Source: Geitlerinema sp. S16 (GTDB lineage: Bacteria; Cyanobacteriota; Cyanobacteriia; Cyanobacteriales; Geitlerinemataceae). Taken from it: DNA of 44,428 nt. The position numbers and the translations under genes are program-made. Below are positions 15,399-23,717 of this stretch, in pieces. Numbering within the stretch: position 1 is the first letter of the stretch; the number at the start of each line of letters is the position of its first letter. The stretch covers positions 1-44,428 of the forward strand of contig JAABST010000037.1 in the NCBI GenBank assembly GCA_011390275.1. Reading direction: 5' to 3'. The notes under the pieces were generated by a model, which did no database searches, was not told where the DNA came from, and saw only the letters and a list, made by a program, of their open reading frames with translations.

Positions 15399-17063
15399 TC
15401 AATCCGCTGGTAATTGCTTTTGCGGTGAATTCGATCGCAATAACCAATACGACTGCATCGCACCCTTACCTTTAACCTGGATCAGTCCACGCGGCTCAAA
15501 CTCAAATTGATCGTGTAAACGCTGATAAATCGCATCGGTCACCTGAATTCGATTTGGTTCACCCGTCGATTCCATCCGACTCGCAACGTTTACCGTATCG
15601 CCCCACAGGTCATAGATAAACTTCTTGACGCCAATCACACCGGCCACCACAGGCCCCGTGTTGATGCCAATCCGAATTTGCAGCGGTAGGCCAATATTTT
15701 CGCGCATCTCATCGAGCTTCGAGAGCATATCGAGCGCCATATTCGCCACCGCTTCCGCGTGATCCGTACAGGCGAGCGGAATCCCCCCTGCGACCATATA
15801 GGCATCACCGATCGTCTTGATCTTTTCGAGCTTGTGACGCTCGGCCAAGCGATCAAAGGTCGAGAAAATCTCGTTGAGCATGTTCACCACCTGCGTCGGC
15901 GGGATTTGGGCTGACATGCTGGTAAACCCGACGATATCGGCAAACAATACCGTCGCCTCGTCGAAACGATCGGCGATCGAACCGTCGATCGTCTTCAGGC
16001 GATCGACGATCGCCTGCGGCAAAATATTGAGCAATAACTGCTCCGTGCGCTGCTTCTCCGTTTGCAATGCCTGCTCGGCAATCTTACGTTCCGTAATATC
16101 CTCAAACACCCCAAGAATCCCAATCACCCGACCCTCCTCATCGTGAATCGGCAGCTTCTTCATGTCGATCCACATGCGCTTACCGGGCTTGCCCGCCGTG
16201 CGCTGTTTCTTGATCACCATATGAACCAGGCGATTGTTCTCCACAATGGCGCGATCCTGTGCCTCAAAGGTGTCGGCCACACTGCGCGGCGAAAATAAAT
16301 CGTAGTTTGTTTTCCCCACGACCTCTTCAGGATGCTTGAGTTGCGTCGCCGCTGCCCAGTTTTGATTGCAGCCGCGAAAGATCAGGTTTGTATCCTTCCA
16401 AAACACCTGCTGTGGAATGTTATTCAGGATCAGGCGTAAATACTCTTCCTTTTCCTGTAGCGCCTGCTCCGCTCGCTGCCGCTCTTGAACTTCCGCCTGG
16501 AGGCGTTCATTTTGATCCGCGAGTTGCTTCTGAAGTCGTTGCAACGTGAGGTGATTTTCGAGTCGTGCTAGGACTTCGGCAAACTGAAACGGTTTGGTGA
16601 TGTAATCGACACCGCCCGCACCAAACGCCCGAACTTTATCCATCACCTCATTCAGGGCGCTGATAAAAATGACGGGAATCTCCCGCGTTTGCGGATTTAC
16701 CTTTAGGCGCTGGCACACTTCATAGCCGTCCATATCCGGCATGGTGATGTCCAGCAAGATGAGGTCAAACGTTATCGATCGCGCGATCGATAACGCCTCA
16801 CGACCACTAGAGGCCAGCTCGGTTGTGTACTGTTTGCGCGTTAACATCCGCGACAGCAGGCGCAGATTGTCGGGATTATCATCGACCAGTAACAAATGTG
16901 CCTTCGGTGAGGCGATCGTGGCTTCGGTGTTACTGGATGCTGCCTGCGTGTCGTTGGTTTTGTGGGTTGCGTTAGATTCGATAGGTTGCTCTGAAGATGC
17001 TTTTGGTGCTGCTTCTTCCCAGTTAGGGGTGACGTATTCTGATGAATTGGCGGAATTCGTCAT
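15399..17063 (-). CDS. Response regulator - PAS - class III adenylyl cyclase
   Basis: A 554-residue signalling protein, cytoplasmic with no membrane span. A low-complexity N-terminus is followed by a receiver domain (about 55-175: DD61-62, phospho-acceptor D105, K157), a coiled coil (about 175-210), PAS/PAC (about 205-325), a second coiled coil, and a cyclase catalytic domain (about 368-545). Metal-binding D376 (LFADIVGF) and D420 (TIGD), adenine-selecting K416 and D485 (YDLWGD), and transition-state N492 and R496 are all present. It should therefore be active and make cAMP rather than cGMP. By family the receiver is phosphorylated by a partner kinase; the only kinase in the window, at 555-2279, is far away. 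cAMP would act through SYCRP-type receptors. Confidence 0.93.
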   Translation of the reverse strand: MTNSANSSEYVTPNWEEAAPKASSEQPIESNATHKTNDTQAASSNTEATIASPKAHLLLVDDNPDNLRLLSRMLTRKQYTTELASSGREALSIARSITFDLILLDITMPDMDGYEVCQRLKVNPQTREIPVIFISALNEVMDKVRAFGAGGVDYITKPFQFAEVLARLENHLTLQRLQKQLADQNERLQAEVQERQRAEQALQEKEEYLRLILNNIPQQVFWKDTNLIFRGCNQNWAAATQLKHPEEVVGKTNYDLFSPRSVADTFEAQDRAIVENNRLVHMVIKKQRTAGKPGKRMWIDMKKLPIHDEEGRVIGILGVFEDITERKIAEQALQTEKQRTEQLLLNILPQAIVDRLKTIDGSIADRFDEATVLFADIVGFTSMSAQIPPTQVVNMLNEIFSTFDRLAERHKLEKIKTIGDAYMVAGGIPLACTDHAEAVANMALDMLSKLDEMRENIGLPLQIRIGINTGPVVAGVIGVKKFIYDLWGDTVNVASRMESTGEPNRIQVTDAIYQRLHDQFEFEPRGLIQVKGKGAMQSYWLLRSNSPQKQLPAD

Positions 17064-17193
17064 GAAAGAAGTAGCTTACGAAAGCTGGAGGCTTTCGCGG
17101 TTCTAAATATGGGGGCAAGGGGGCGATCATTGGCGCGATCGCGGTAGACATTGGAGGCGAACCATGGAGCAGTCTGAGCCGTAGCAGATCAGG

Positions 17194-17376
17194 CTACATC
17201 GGTTCGGCATGTTCGTGAACATCTTCAACAGGTCGAACATTCTCGGATCGAATATCCTCAAATGAAAATGATGTTTTTTGATCATGCTTGTCATCATGCT
17301 TAATGATCGCTTCCGACGTGAGTTGCGGCCAATGGGGCAACTGATCGAAGAAAAACAAGCACCTGACATTTTGCAT
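17194..17376 (-). CDS. Possible small acidic protein (60 aa)
   Basis: An open frame of 60 codons between the subtilase and the cyclase, on the same strand. The product is hydrophilic and rich in Asp, Glu and His (EDIRSENVRPVEDVHEHAEP), with one Phe cluster near the N-terminus. Composition is protein-like, but there is no good Shine-Dalgarno and I know no relative. It may be chance. The rest of the 17064-17532 spacer shows nothing I can name. Confidence 0.3.
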   Translation of the reverse strand: MQNVRCLFFFDQLPHWPQLTSEAIIKHDDKHDQKTSFSFEDIRSENVRPVEDVHEHAEPM

Positions 17377-17532
17377 GATGCTTACTTAAGAATTTAGCTC
17401 ACTTTCTCCGGAGATTTCTGTTTTCGTCGCTCTAGCGGTTCTATAACTCTTGATATCTCAATATTTTACGAATTTCGCTAGCTACATTAAAGCTCATCTC
17501 CTAATGGGGTCTTCATGAGTCGATTAATCGAC

Positions 17533-19152
17533 TTAATCGGCAGCGATACCCCACCACGCTAGGGCATAGTTCGGAGCTTTGACGTTCGATCGCTGGGCGA
17601 GGACAACCCGCAGCTTGTAGCGCCCGGTGCTGGGAATAGCCCGGAAAATATGCTCGACGCTGTCGATTTTGCTCTCGGACGACCAGACTGCATCTTCGAG
17701 CCGATCGCTGCTGATCGGCAAAAGATATAAATCCAGGTCGTCGAGATTATGGCCGGTAAAGTCTTCGCCTTCGTCAAACATGCCGTTGCTGTTGGCATCG
17801 TTGAGATCGACCTGACGTGTCCAGGTGAGTGTGGCTGAGAAGAAGCTTCCAGCTTCTAGAGATTCGGCGATCGGATAGTCCTGCACCATCCCCGCGCTAG
17901 CGGCGGAACCGATCGAGCCATAGTCCCAGCCGATCGCACCGGCCTCGCTTTCGGCAGCACTCGGGCCAGCGGCAAATTGTTGATACGCCCGATAAGCATT
18001 GAGGTGTCCCGCGCCGATGTCGTCTTGCAGCGGTACGGCGCGATCGCGGTAGGCATTCGACTCCGTCCACACCTGCCCCCATTTATCTTTGACGTTGCGG
18101 GTCATGCCCAACGCCAGACCATCGCCGCGATCGGCCAACTTATCCGCCGAATTGAGCAATACCGCCCGCATCACTTCATGACGGCGGGCATCAATACTCC
18201 AGCGACCGGCAGCAATTTGCCGATCGCCGTATTCCTGCAAGAGCGCCACCGTCGCCGTCACGTGGGGAGCCGCGAAGCTCGTCCCTGTACTTTCGTACAC
18301 ATTGCCCCCCGCACTCACCAGCGAAACATCCCGTCCCGGCGCGAGCAGACTAATCAAGCGTCGCCCGCCGGTATTGGTCTCCAGTCCCACCAAGCTGCTA
18401 TAGGCTCCGTCAAACGCTCCCCCCAGACTGGATGTATCCATCCGGCTGTACACGCCATCCACGCGACGGCTAGAGGCGATCGTCATGCCGTTAAACTGAT
18501 CGGTCGGGATGGAAATACCGCCGTAGCCCTGGTTGCCCGCAATCACGTACAGCACGTTATGAGCATTGGCCGACCAGTCGATGCAGAGCGTTAGCAGCGC
18601 ATTCCCGTCGAGTACCGCCTCGCGCCGTCGTGAGTCGAGGGTTAGCGGTTCGCCAAAGCTGAAATTAATCGATCGCACATCGCCGCTATTTTGCTGCGCC
18701 ACGGTTTGCGTCGCTAAACATTCCCGCGCCTGACGGCTGGCTCCAGACTCAAACACCGCTCCCGCCGAATAGAGCTGCGCACCGGGTGCAACTCCGATCC
18801 GCTCCTTAAATCCGCTAATCATCACGCTCGCGACACCCTGGGCGTGACCATCTAGCGCTATTTCCGACTCGGCACGGTCTTCACCGATAAATACGCCTGC
18901 CGGATTCGTTGCTTGGTCTGCGGGGATTTTATCCAGACCAAACACCGCCGGTCGTCCGATTTCGACCTGGCCAATCCCGATTTTGCGTCCGAGGAGGTTG
19001 TATTCCTCGTGGAGACGAGCCGCGTCAATGCCATCGGCTTCGATCGAGACGGAGGAGGCCACACTACGCGATTCTCCGGTGACGATACAGGCGATCGCAC
19101 TCAGAGCCGCTAATGTCAGGGGACGTAAAAAATGACGATCGAGTGATGACAT
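17533..19152 (-). CDS. Exported subtilisin-like (S8) serine peptidase
   Basis: A 539-residue peptidase. The start chosen at 19152 gives a clear signal peptide (MSSLDRHFLRPLTLAALSAI, then an Ala-rich end near residue 33); an ATG at 19227 would add 25 unlikely basic residues. Catalytic elements: His103 in DGHAQGVASVM, oxyanion Asn207 in IAGNQG, and nucleophile Ser292 in GTSFAAP. The first motif, normally an Asp-Thr/Ser-Gly, reads GIGQVEIGRP, with Glu64 where Asp is expected. After the catalytic domain comes an EF-hand-like loop (DLNDANSNGMFDEGEDF) and a beta-rich C-terminal domain resembling pre-peptidase/P-type domains (DLDLYLLP ... GRYKLRVVL). Probably periplasmic or secreted; substrate unknown. 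Confidence 0.88.
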   Translation of the reverse strand: MSSLDRHFLRPLTLAALSAIACIVTGESRSVASSVSIEADGIDAARLHEEYNLLGRKIGIGQVEIGRPAVFGLDKIPADQATNPAGVFIGEDRAESEIALDGHAQGVASVMISGFKERIGVAPGAQLYSAGAVFESGASRQARECLATQTVAQQNSGDVRSINFSFGEPLTLDSRRREAVLDGNALLTLCIDWSANAHNVLYVIAGNQGYGGISIPTDQFNGMTIASSRRVDGVYSRMDTSSLGGAFDGAYSSLVGLETNTGGRRLISLLAPGRDVSLVSAGGNVYESTGTSFAAPHVTATVALLQEYGDRQIAAGRWSIDARRHEVMRAVLLNSADKLADRGDGLALGMTRNVKDKWGQVWTESNAYRDRAVPLQDDIGAGHLNAYRAYQQFAAGPSAAESEAGAIGWDYGSIGSAASAGMVQDYPIAESLEAGSFFSATLTWTRQVDLNDANSNGMFDEGEDFTGHNLDDLDLYLLPISSDRLEDAVWSSESKIDSVEHIFRAIPSTGRYKLRVVLAQRSNVKAPNYALAWWGIAAD

Positions 19153-19227
19153 AAAAATCAGAGCGTGAGGGATGGGGTAAATCGTCAAACGAGGGCGTCG
19201 CGATCGTGATCGTTCTTCCACTGTCAT

Positions 19228-19540
19228 CTTCTACTATTTCAGATCTTCAGAATCCGAGATTCAGCGAGGTTAACGATCATAAGCGCTACCGCAATCTTAG
19301 CGAGAACCCTTCAAAACCGTCGGACTTACGGATTATTCCGGTATTGATCAAGCCGTGTTCCAAAATCAAAATAAATCAAAGTCATCCGACCAAGCAGCCG
19401 AAGGATCAACAGAGTCTAGACCCCTTGAAATCTCAATTCTCGAACCAAAACCATCAAAATTGATCGCAAATTCACGTTAGCTACACGGCCTATCGGTGTA
19501 TATCCGCCAAAACCGCCAAAAAATTCGTTTGTTTTCCCCC
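19228..19540. other. Spacer upstream of rpe
   Basis: About 310 bp between the divergent subtilase and rpe genes. It is A-rich on the plus strand. I see no gene, repeat or hairpin beyond the rpe promoter listed next. Confidence 0.5.
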
Positions 19541-19570
19541 TTGACAGCCAGGGTTTGATAAACTTTTATA
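19541..19570 (+). promoter_or_regulatory. Likely sigma-70 type promoter of rpe
   Basis: A perfect -35 TTGACA (19541-19546) is followed 17 bp later by TTTTAT (19564-19569); TTTATA one base on gives an 18-bp gap. It lies 47 bp before the rpe ATG. Confidence 0.6.
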
Positions 19571-19616
19571 AACGAAACTGTAGCAAAAATAACAAAGACG
19601 TAGGAGAAGCAGCGGT

Positions 19617-20318
19617 ATGGCAAGCACTAAAAAAACGGTTATTTCCCCATCCATTTTGTCGGCAGACTTCAGCCGACTCGGCGAAGAAATTCAAGCCGTG
19701 GATAAAGCAGGCGCGGACTGGATTCACGTTGACGTGATGGACGGTCGCTTCGTTCCGAACATCACGATCGGCCCGATGATCGTCAAAGCGATCCGCCCGC
19801 TCACCGACAAACCCCTCGATGTTCACCTGATGATCGTCGAGCCGGAAAAATACGTCGAAGATTTCGCCAAAGCGGGCGCGGATATCATCTCCGTCCACGT
19901 TGAGCACAACGCTTCGCCGCACCTGCACCGCACCCTCGGTCAAATCCGCGAACTCGGCAAACAAGCCGGTGTCGTCCTTAACCCCGGCACGCCCCTCAGC
20001 ATGATCGAGCATGTGCTTGAACTGTGCGACCTTGTGTTGCTCATGAGTGTCAACCCTGGTTTTGGTGGCCAAAGCTTCATCCCGTCGGCGGTGGACAAGG
20101 TGCGTCAACTGCGCGAAATGTGTGATGCTCGCGGTCTCGATCCGTGGATCGAAGTCGATGGCGGCCTCAAGGTGAATAACACCTGGGAAGTGCTTGAAGC
20201 GGGCGCAAACGCGATCGTCGCCGGTTCCGCTGTGTTCAATGCGCCGGATTATGCGGAAGCGATCGAAGGCATTCGCAACAGCACCCGCCCTGCGACGAAA
20301 GAACTCGCAGCCGTTTAA
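19617..20318 (+). CDS. rpe: Ribulose-phosphate 3-epimerase
   Basis: A 233-residue TIM-barrel enzyme interconverting ribulose 5-phosphate and xylulose 5-phosphate, used in the Calvin cycle and the oxidative pentose phosphate route. Diagnostic segments: [24 protein letters not shown] (His and Asp metal ligands), [14 protein letters not shown] (phosphate loop) and EVDGGL (second catalytic Asp). Start ATG at 19617 with TAGGAG 10 nt upstream. The last few residues ([11 protein letters not shown]) extend slightly past the family core. It has its own promoter and a terminator downstream, so it is monocistronic. Prk, the enzyme using the downstream product, is coded at the other end of the window. 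Confidence 0.97.
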   Translation: MASTKKTVISPSILSADFSRLGEEIQAVDKAGADWIHVDVMDGRFVPNITIGPMIVKAIRPLTDKPLDVHLMIVEPEKYVEDFAKAGADIISVHVEHNASPHLHRTLGQIRELGKQAGVVLNPGTPLSMIEHVLELCDLVLLMSVNPGFGGQSFIPSAVDKVRQLREMCDARGLDPWIEVDGGLKVNNTWEVLEAGANAIVAGSAVFNAPDYAEAIEGIRNSTRPATKELAAV

Positions 20319-20425
20319 GGATTCGTCTTCGCGACTGTTCGACCTGATCGCAGCTCGATCGCAGTCGTCCTGGTTCACGCCACAAAGTAGAGCAGCAGCC
20401 TAGCCTGTTCGCCTAGCTTTAAAAT

Positions 20426-20456
20426 CCTCGGACTTAAAGTCCGGGGAGCATGTCAA
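20426..20456. mobile_element. Hairpin resembling an IS200/IS605 right end
   Basis: An imperfect palindrome at 20426-20446 (CCTCGGACTT, A, AAGTCCGGGG) is followed by GAGCATGTCAAG. A hairpin of this shape, followed within about 10 nt by TCAA, is the usual right-end structure of IS200/IS605 elements and their derived palindromic elements. No TnpA or TnpB coding sequence is present, so at most a remnant or non-autonomous end. Confidence 0.4.
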
Positions 20457-20474
20457 GCTGTACCCGTTGCTTTG

Positions 20475-20504
20475 AGAGGTCGATTTTGATCGACCTCTTT
20501 GTTT
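20475..20504 (+). terminator. Intrinsic terminator downstream of rpe
   Basis: A 10-bp perfect stem (20475-20484 with 20489-20498), TTTG loop, then a T-rich TTGTTTG. It lies about 155 bp past the rpe stop. Confidence 0.8.
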
Positions 20505-20738
20505 GTGGGTCAATCCGCCATCAAGGGGAAATTCTCCGCTGTATCCTGTCAGACACTCCAGCATTTCGCGTGTGTGGCGTTACACACGGAAACACTGTGA
20601 TACGATCGGCCTAGCTTCACGGTCTGTAACGTTTGAACGATCGCCCAACCGCCAACACGGCCAGCAAAACTGACAACAGCGACCGGCGAGGATAAGCAAT
20701 GTAGACCTTGAGCTGAAATTGCCATCGGCACAGTTGAC
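20505..20738. other. Leader region of the Gfo/Idh dehydrogenase
   Basis: No gene and no clear promoter seen; TGATACGATC near 20597 could be part of a -10. Confidence 0.35.
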
Positions 20739-21842
20739 GTGAGCCTAAAATCCCCCACAGCTTCCCCACCGCCACCCACTCCAATCAAGGTGGGCGTCAT
20801 CGGCGTCGGCAATATGGGACAGCACCATACGCGGGTGTTGAGCCTCCTGAAAGATGTCCAGCTCGTCGGCGTGGCCGATACCAGCGTGGATCGCGGACAA
20901 AGCATTGCCGATCGCTATCGCATTCGCTTTTTTGATGACTATCGCGATCTGCTGCCCCTCGTCGATGCCGTTTGTATTGCCGTCCCCACCCTGTTGCATC
21001 ACCCAGTGGGGCTAGCTTGCTTTGCTGCCGGGGTTCATGTGCTGATCGAAAAGCCGATCGCAGCGAGTATTCACGAAGCAGAATCTTTAGTCAATGCTGC
21101 CGCCGAAGCGCAATGCATTCTCCAAGTCGGTCATATCGAACGGTTTAATCCCGCCTTCCAAGAACTGAGCAAAGTTCTCGCCACCGAGGATATCGTCGCC
21201 CTCGAAGCCCATCGGCTCAGTCCCTACTCCGATCGCGCCAATGACGTCTCCGTCGTGCTCGATCTGATGATTCATGACATTGACCTCGTTCTCGATCTCA
21301 ACCCCGAGCCAATTATTCGTCTCACCGCTAGCGGTAGCCGCGCTCCAGACTCCTCCCATCTCGACTATGTGACCGCCACCCTCGGATTTGCCAACGGCGC
21401 GATCGCGACCCTAACCGCCAGCAAAATCACCCACCAAAAGCGCCGCACCCTGATCGCCCACTGCCGCAACTCCCTAACCGAAGCCGACTTCCTCAACCAC
21501 GACATCCTGATCCACCGCCAGACCACCGCCAACTACACCACCGAACACGGCCAAGTCCTCTACCGTCAGGACGGCCTCATCGAAAAAGTTCACACGACCA
21601 ACATCGAGCCACTCCACGCCGAACTTGAACACTTTATGCACTGCATTCGGGGTAGTGAGCCGCCGTCGGTTGGCGGTAAGCAAGCCCTCGAAGCACTCCG
21701 GTTAGCCAGCTCGATCGAGAAGCTTGCCCTCGCCAGTCACAACTCCACAATGACAACTGAGTGGAAACTCGATCAGTTTGACGAACTTGACGCGTTGGGC
21801 GACCAAGCCGACAACAGCCCACTCAGCCTGGTAGCCGACTAA
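20739..21842 (+). CDS. Gfo/Idh/MocA family NAD(P)-dependent oxidoreductase
   Basis: A 367-residue dehydrogenase. N-terminal Rossmann fold (KVGVIGVGNMGQHHTRVL, about 17-34), the EKPIAASIHEAE segment with the family Lys (about 105), and GHIERFNPAF, followed by the C-terminal alpha/beta domain with the catalytic-region LMIHDIDLVLDL. Sugar-nucleotide or myo-inositol-like substrates are typical, and the GHIERFNPA variant is common among enzymes that oxidise UDP-sugars, but the substrate cannot be fixed from sequence. Start is GTG at 20739; no ATG lies close enough to preserve the Rossmann strand. A heptamer repeat follows the stop directly. No sugar-biosynthesis neighbours. Confidence 0.9.
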   Translation: MSLKSPTASPPPPTPIKVGVIGVGNMGQHHTRVLSLLKDVQLVGVADTSVDRGQSIADRYRIRFFDDYRDLLPLVDAVCIAVPTLLHHPVGLACFAAGVHVLIEKPIAASIHEAESLVNAAAEAQCILQVGHIERFNPAFQELSKVLATEDIVALEAHRLSPYSDRANDVSVVLDLMIHDIDLVLDLNPEPIIRLTASGSRAPDSSHLDYVTATLGFANGAIATLTASKITHQKRRTLIAHCRNSLTEADFLNHDILIHRQTTANYTTEHGQVLYRQDGLIEKVHTTNIEPLHAELEHFMHCIRGSEPPSVGGKQALEALRLASSIEKLALASHNSTMTTEWKLDQFDELDALGDQADNSPLSLVAD

Positions 21843-21852
21843 ACCGATCTCA

Positions 21853-21873
21853 GCTCTCCGCTCTCCGCTCTAT
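21853..21873. repeat. Heptamer tandem repeat (GCTCTCC x2 plus GCTCTAT)
   Basis: Three seven-base units immediately after the dehydrogenase stop codon; the third differs at two bases. Same class as the repeat at 3130-3150. Confidence 0.75.
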
Positions 21874-21885
21874 GTATCCATCTGC

Positions 21886-22179
21886 CTATGGACAGCCAGA
21901 CAAATTACCCCGAAGACACTTCATTTCACAGACTGTACTCGCTCGATTAAGCTGCTCCTCCGAAATCATGTGATACGCCTCAACGCCGTCAGGCGCATCC
22001 TGTGAGCTAGCGTTTGAGGTATTGAGGTGGGTTTCAGTCTCAATGCAATCCGTCACCGCAAGATCCTGTTGATGTTTGGCATACATCGTCCAACTCAGCA
22101 AACCAAGGCCAATCATGCCAACTAACCCGCAGAAAAAACCGTAGGGAAAATCACCGCCACTCTTGCCAAAAGCGGACAT
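21886..22179 (-). CDS. Small single-span membrane protein, unknown
   Basis: A 97-residue protein from the ATG at 22179: a short Gly/Ser-rich N-terminus, one hydrophobic span (about 13-34, GFFCGLVGMIGLGLLSWTMY), a linker with DCIETETH, and a C-terminal part with several Cys (TVCEMKCLRGNLSGC). No family recognised. The frame is open to 22371 with ATGs at about 22308 and 22263, so a longer protein of up to 161 residues is possible. It resembles the 11885-12226 protein in layout. It converges on the dehydrogenase gene. Confidence 0.45.
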   Translation of the reverse strand: MSAFGKSGGDFPYGFFCGLVGMIGLGLLSWTMYAKHQQDLAVTDCIETETHLNTSNASSQDAPDGVEAYHMISEEQLNRASTVCEMKCLRGNLSGCP

Positions 22180-22371
22180 GGAGTATCCATGCACTCCCTG
22201 CCAGATTTTTGTGTCTGTGTGCAATCTCGATGAATAATTTAAACGTTTCACGACCGACCTCATCACGATCAAAAAAAGCTGCTTAGACTCAACTTCCGTT
22301 GAATACATTTCGTCTAGTACACCTAATACAAGCGTGTGTATCCTCAACAGGAAAGAATACTGGGGAAGCAC

Positions 22372-22850
22372 TCTACAGCAATGGAATTTCTGCGGTATCT
22401 AGCGGTATCTTACGGATATTGGTTGTGTCTCTTATCGTTACTTCAGGTATAAACTCTGAGCTTCAGGAAAACATGTCAGGCAAGCCTGATGAATTTACGT
22501 ACAAATCCACGCAGTGACAAATCTAGTGTAATTACTGGTTTTGTCAAGATGATGTATCAATCTTCCAAGCGTGATCGGCGAGCTATGGTGATGCGATCGA
22601 GGACGCTTCCTTACTCTGGGTCGCATCACAAACCATAGAGAATGCATGAAGAATTACGGGATGATGTCGAGCCGTCTACGGTAGCGGCTGTACATTCCGA
22701 ACAAGCCGATCGCAGGTAACTCCACGGGCAACTCTCGACTTTGCGGAAATTGCCGCATAAAAAAGGCAAGGCAGCTCACGCGCGATGTATTACACTAGTA
22801 CAGGAAAGAAAACAACGTGCGTACAGAAGTCACTCAGCGTTAAAGAGTTT
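22372..22850. other. Spacer with a 10-bp tandem repeat and a hairpin
   Basis: GCGGTATCTA / GCGGTATCTT occupy 22392-22411. A short hairpin lies at about 22669-22688 (AGCCG ... CGGCT with paired CTA/TAG inside). No gene is convincing; a frame starting at 22785 is the upstream extension of the DUF760 gene. Confidence 0.5.
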
Positions 22851-23195
22851 ATGGTTTTCGATCCTGATTTTTTTGCTTCACAAACAGATAAAGACCTGGG
22901 GAATCAACTGTTGATGTACTTGCAACATCAATCCCCAGAAATGTTGGCTCATGTCGCAAAATCTGCGACACCGGACATCAAGGACATCATTTCTCGTAAC
23001 GTTCAAGGTTTGGTCGGAGTCCTGCCAACGGAGGGTTTCAACGTGCAGATCGCCACCGATCGCGAGAATATGGCGGGAATGTTAGCGTCGGCCATGATGA
23101 CGGGCTATTTCCTGCGTCAGATGGAACAGCGAATGGAGCTTGAGCATCAGTTCTCAGACATGCTTGCTCCCGATAGTGATGATGCCGATTGCTAA
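22851..23195 (+). CDS. DUF760 domain protein
   Basis: A 114-residue soluble, mostly helical protein. NQLLMYLQHQSPEMLAHVAKS, NVQGLVGVLP and LASAMMTGYFLRQMEQRMEL are the signature of DUF760, found in cyanobacteria and plastids; some plant members bind or regulate other plastid proteins, but no biochemical role is assigned for bacteria. The start is the ATG at 22851, where the conserved part begins; the frame continues to 22785 with unlikely residues. Short acidic tail. It stands alone, with about 480-bp and 520-bp spacers on either side. Confidence 0.9.
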   Translation: MVFDPDFFASQTDKDLGNQLLMYLQHQSPEMLAHVAKSATPDIKDIISRNVQGLVGVLPTEGFNVQIATDRENMAGMLASAMMTGYFLRQMEQRMELEHQFSDMLAPDSDDADC

Positions 23196-23717
23196 GTGCT
23201 GTGTGTCATCTCATCGGCTCCTGATCATTCGCGGATACATGATATCGATGCAGATACGGTTTTAGGACGGAGTTGTGAGGGTATACACTCGCGGCTCGAC
23301 GTTAAGCCGTGATTTTGGCACGACGACGGATTACTGATTCTTGAAGATACATCCACATCCAGATTTTTAGCTTAAGACTTACCGTCTCGTCAGCAAGAAC
23401 CGGTACCTTTGCCGATACAATATCTATCTCAGGGAGACGATCGCGGCTCTTGTTGCGTTGCGTACGTGCAAGAAACGTTATGGACTTCGATCATCTTGCA
23501 TCGGTATCTTTGTTTTTGAGAATGCTGAAAAAGACGCTTATTTTCGGTGTCTCAGCGCCACAATCTGGGCGATCACTGTCCTGATTTAAGCTCGTCGTAA
23601 TTTGATTGATCGAGACAATCTATCGGTCAAGCTCTTGCACTCACGGAAATCAACCTAGCCCGTTTATTCAAACCTCGATCGCGTTCCCTGAACGTTCCGC
23701 TTCAGTCGCTTTAAACC
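23196..23717. other. Spacer upstream of serA
   Basis: About 520 bp with no gene, terminator or repeat that I can support. It probably contains the serA promoter and a long leader. Confidence 0.45.
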
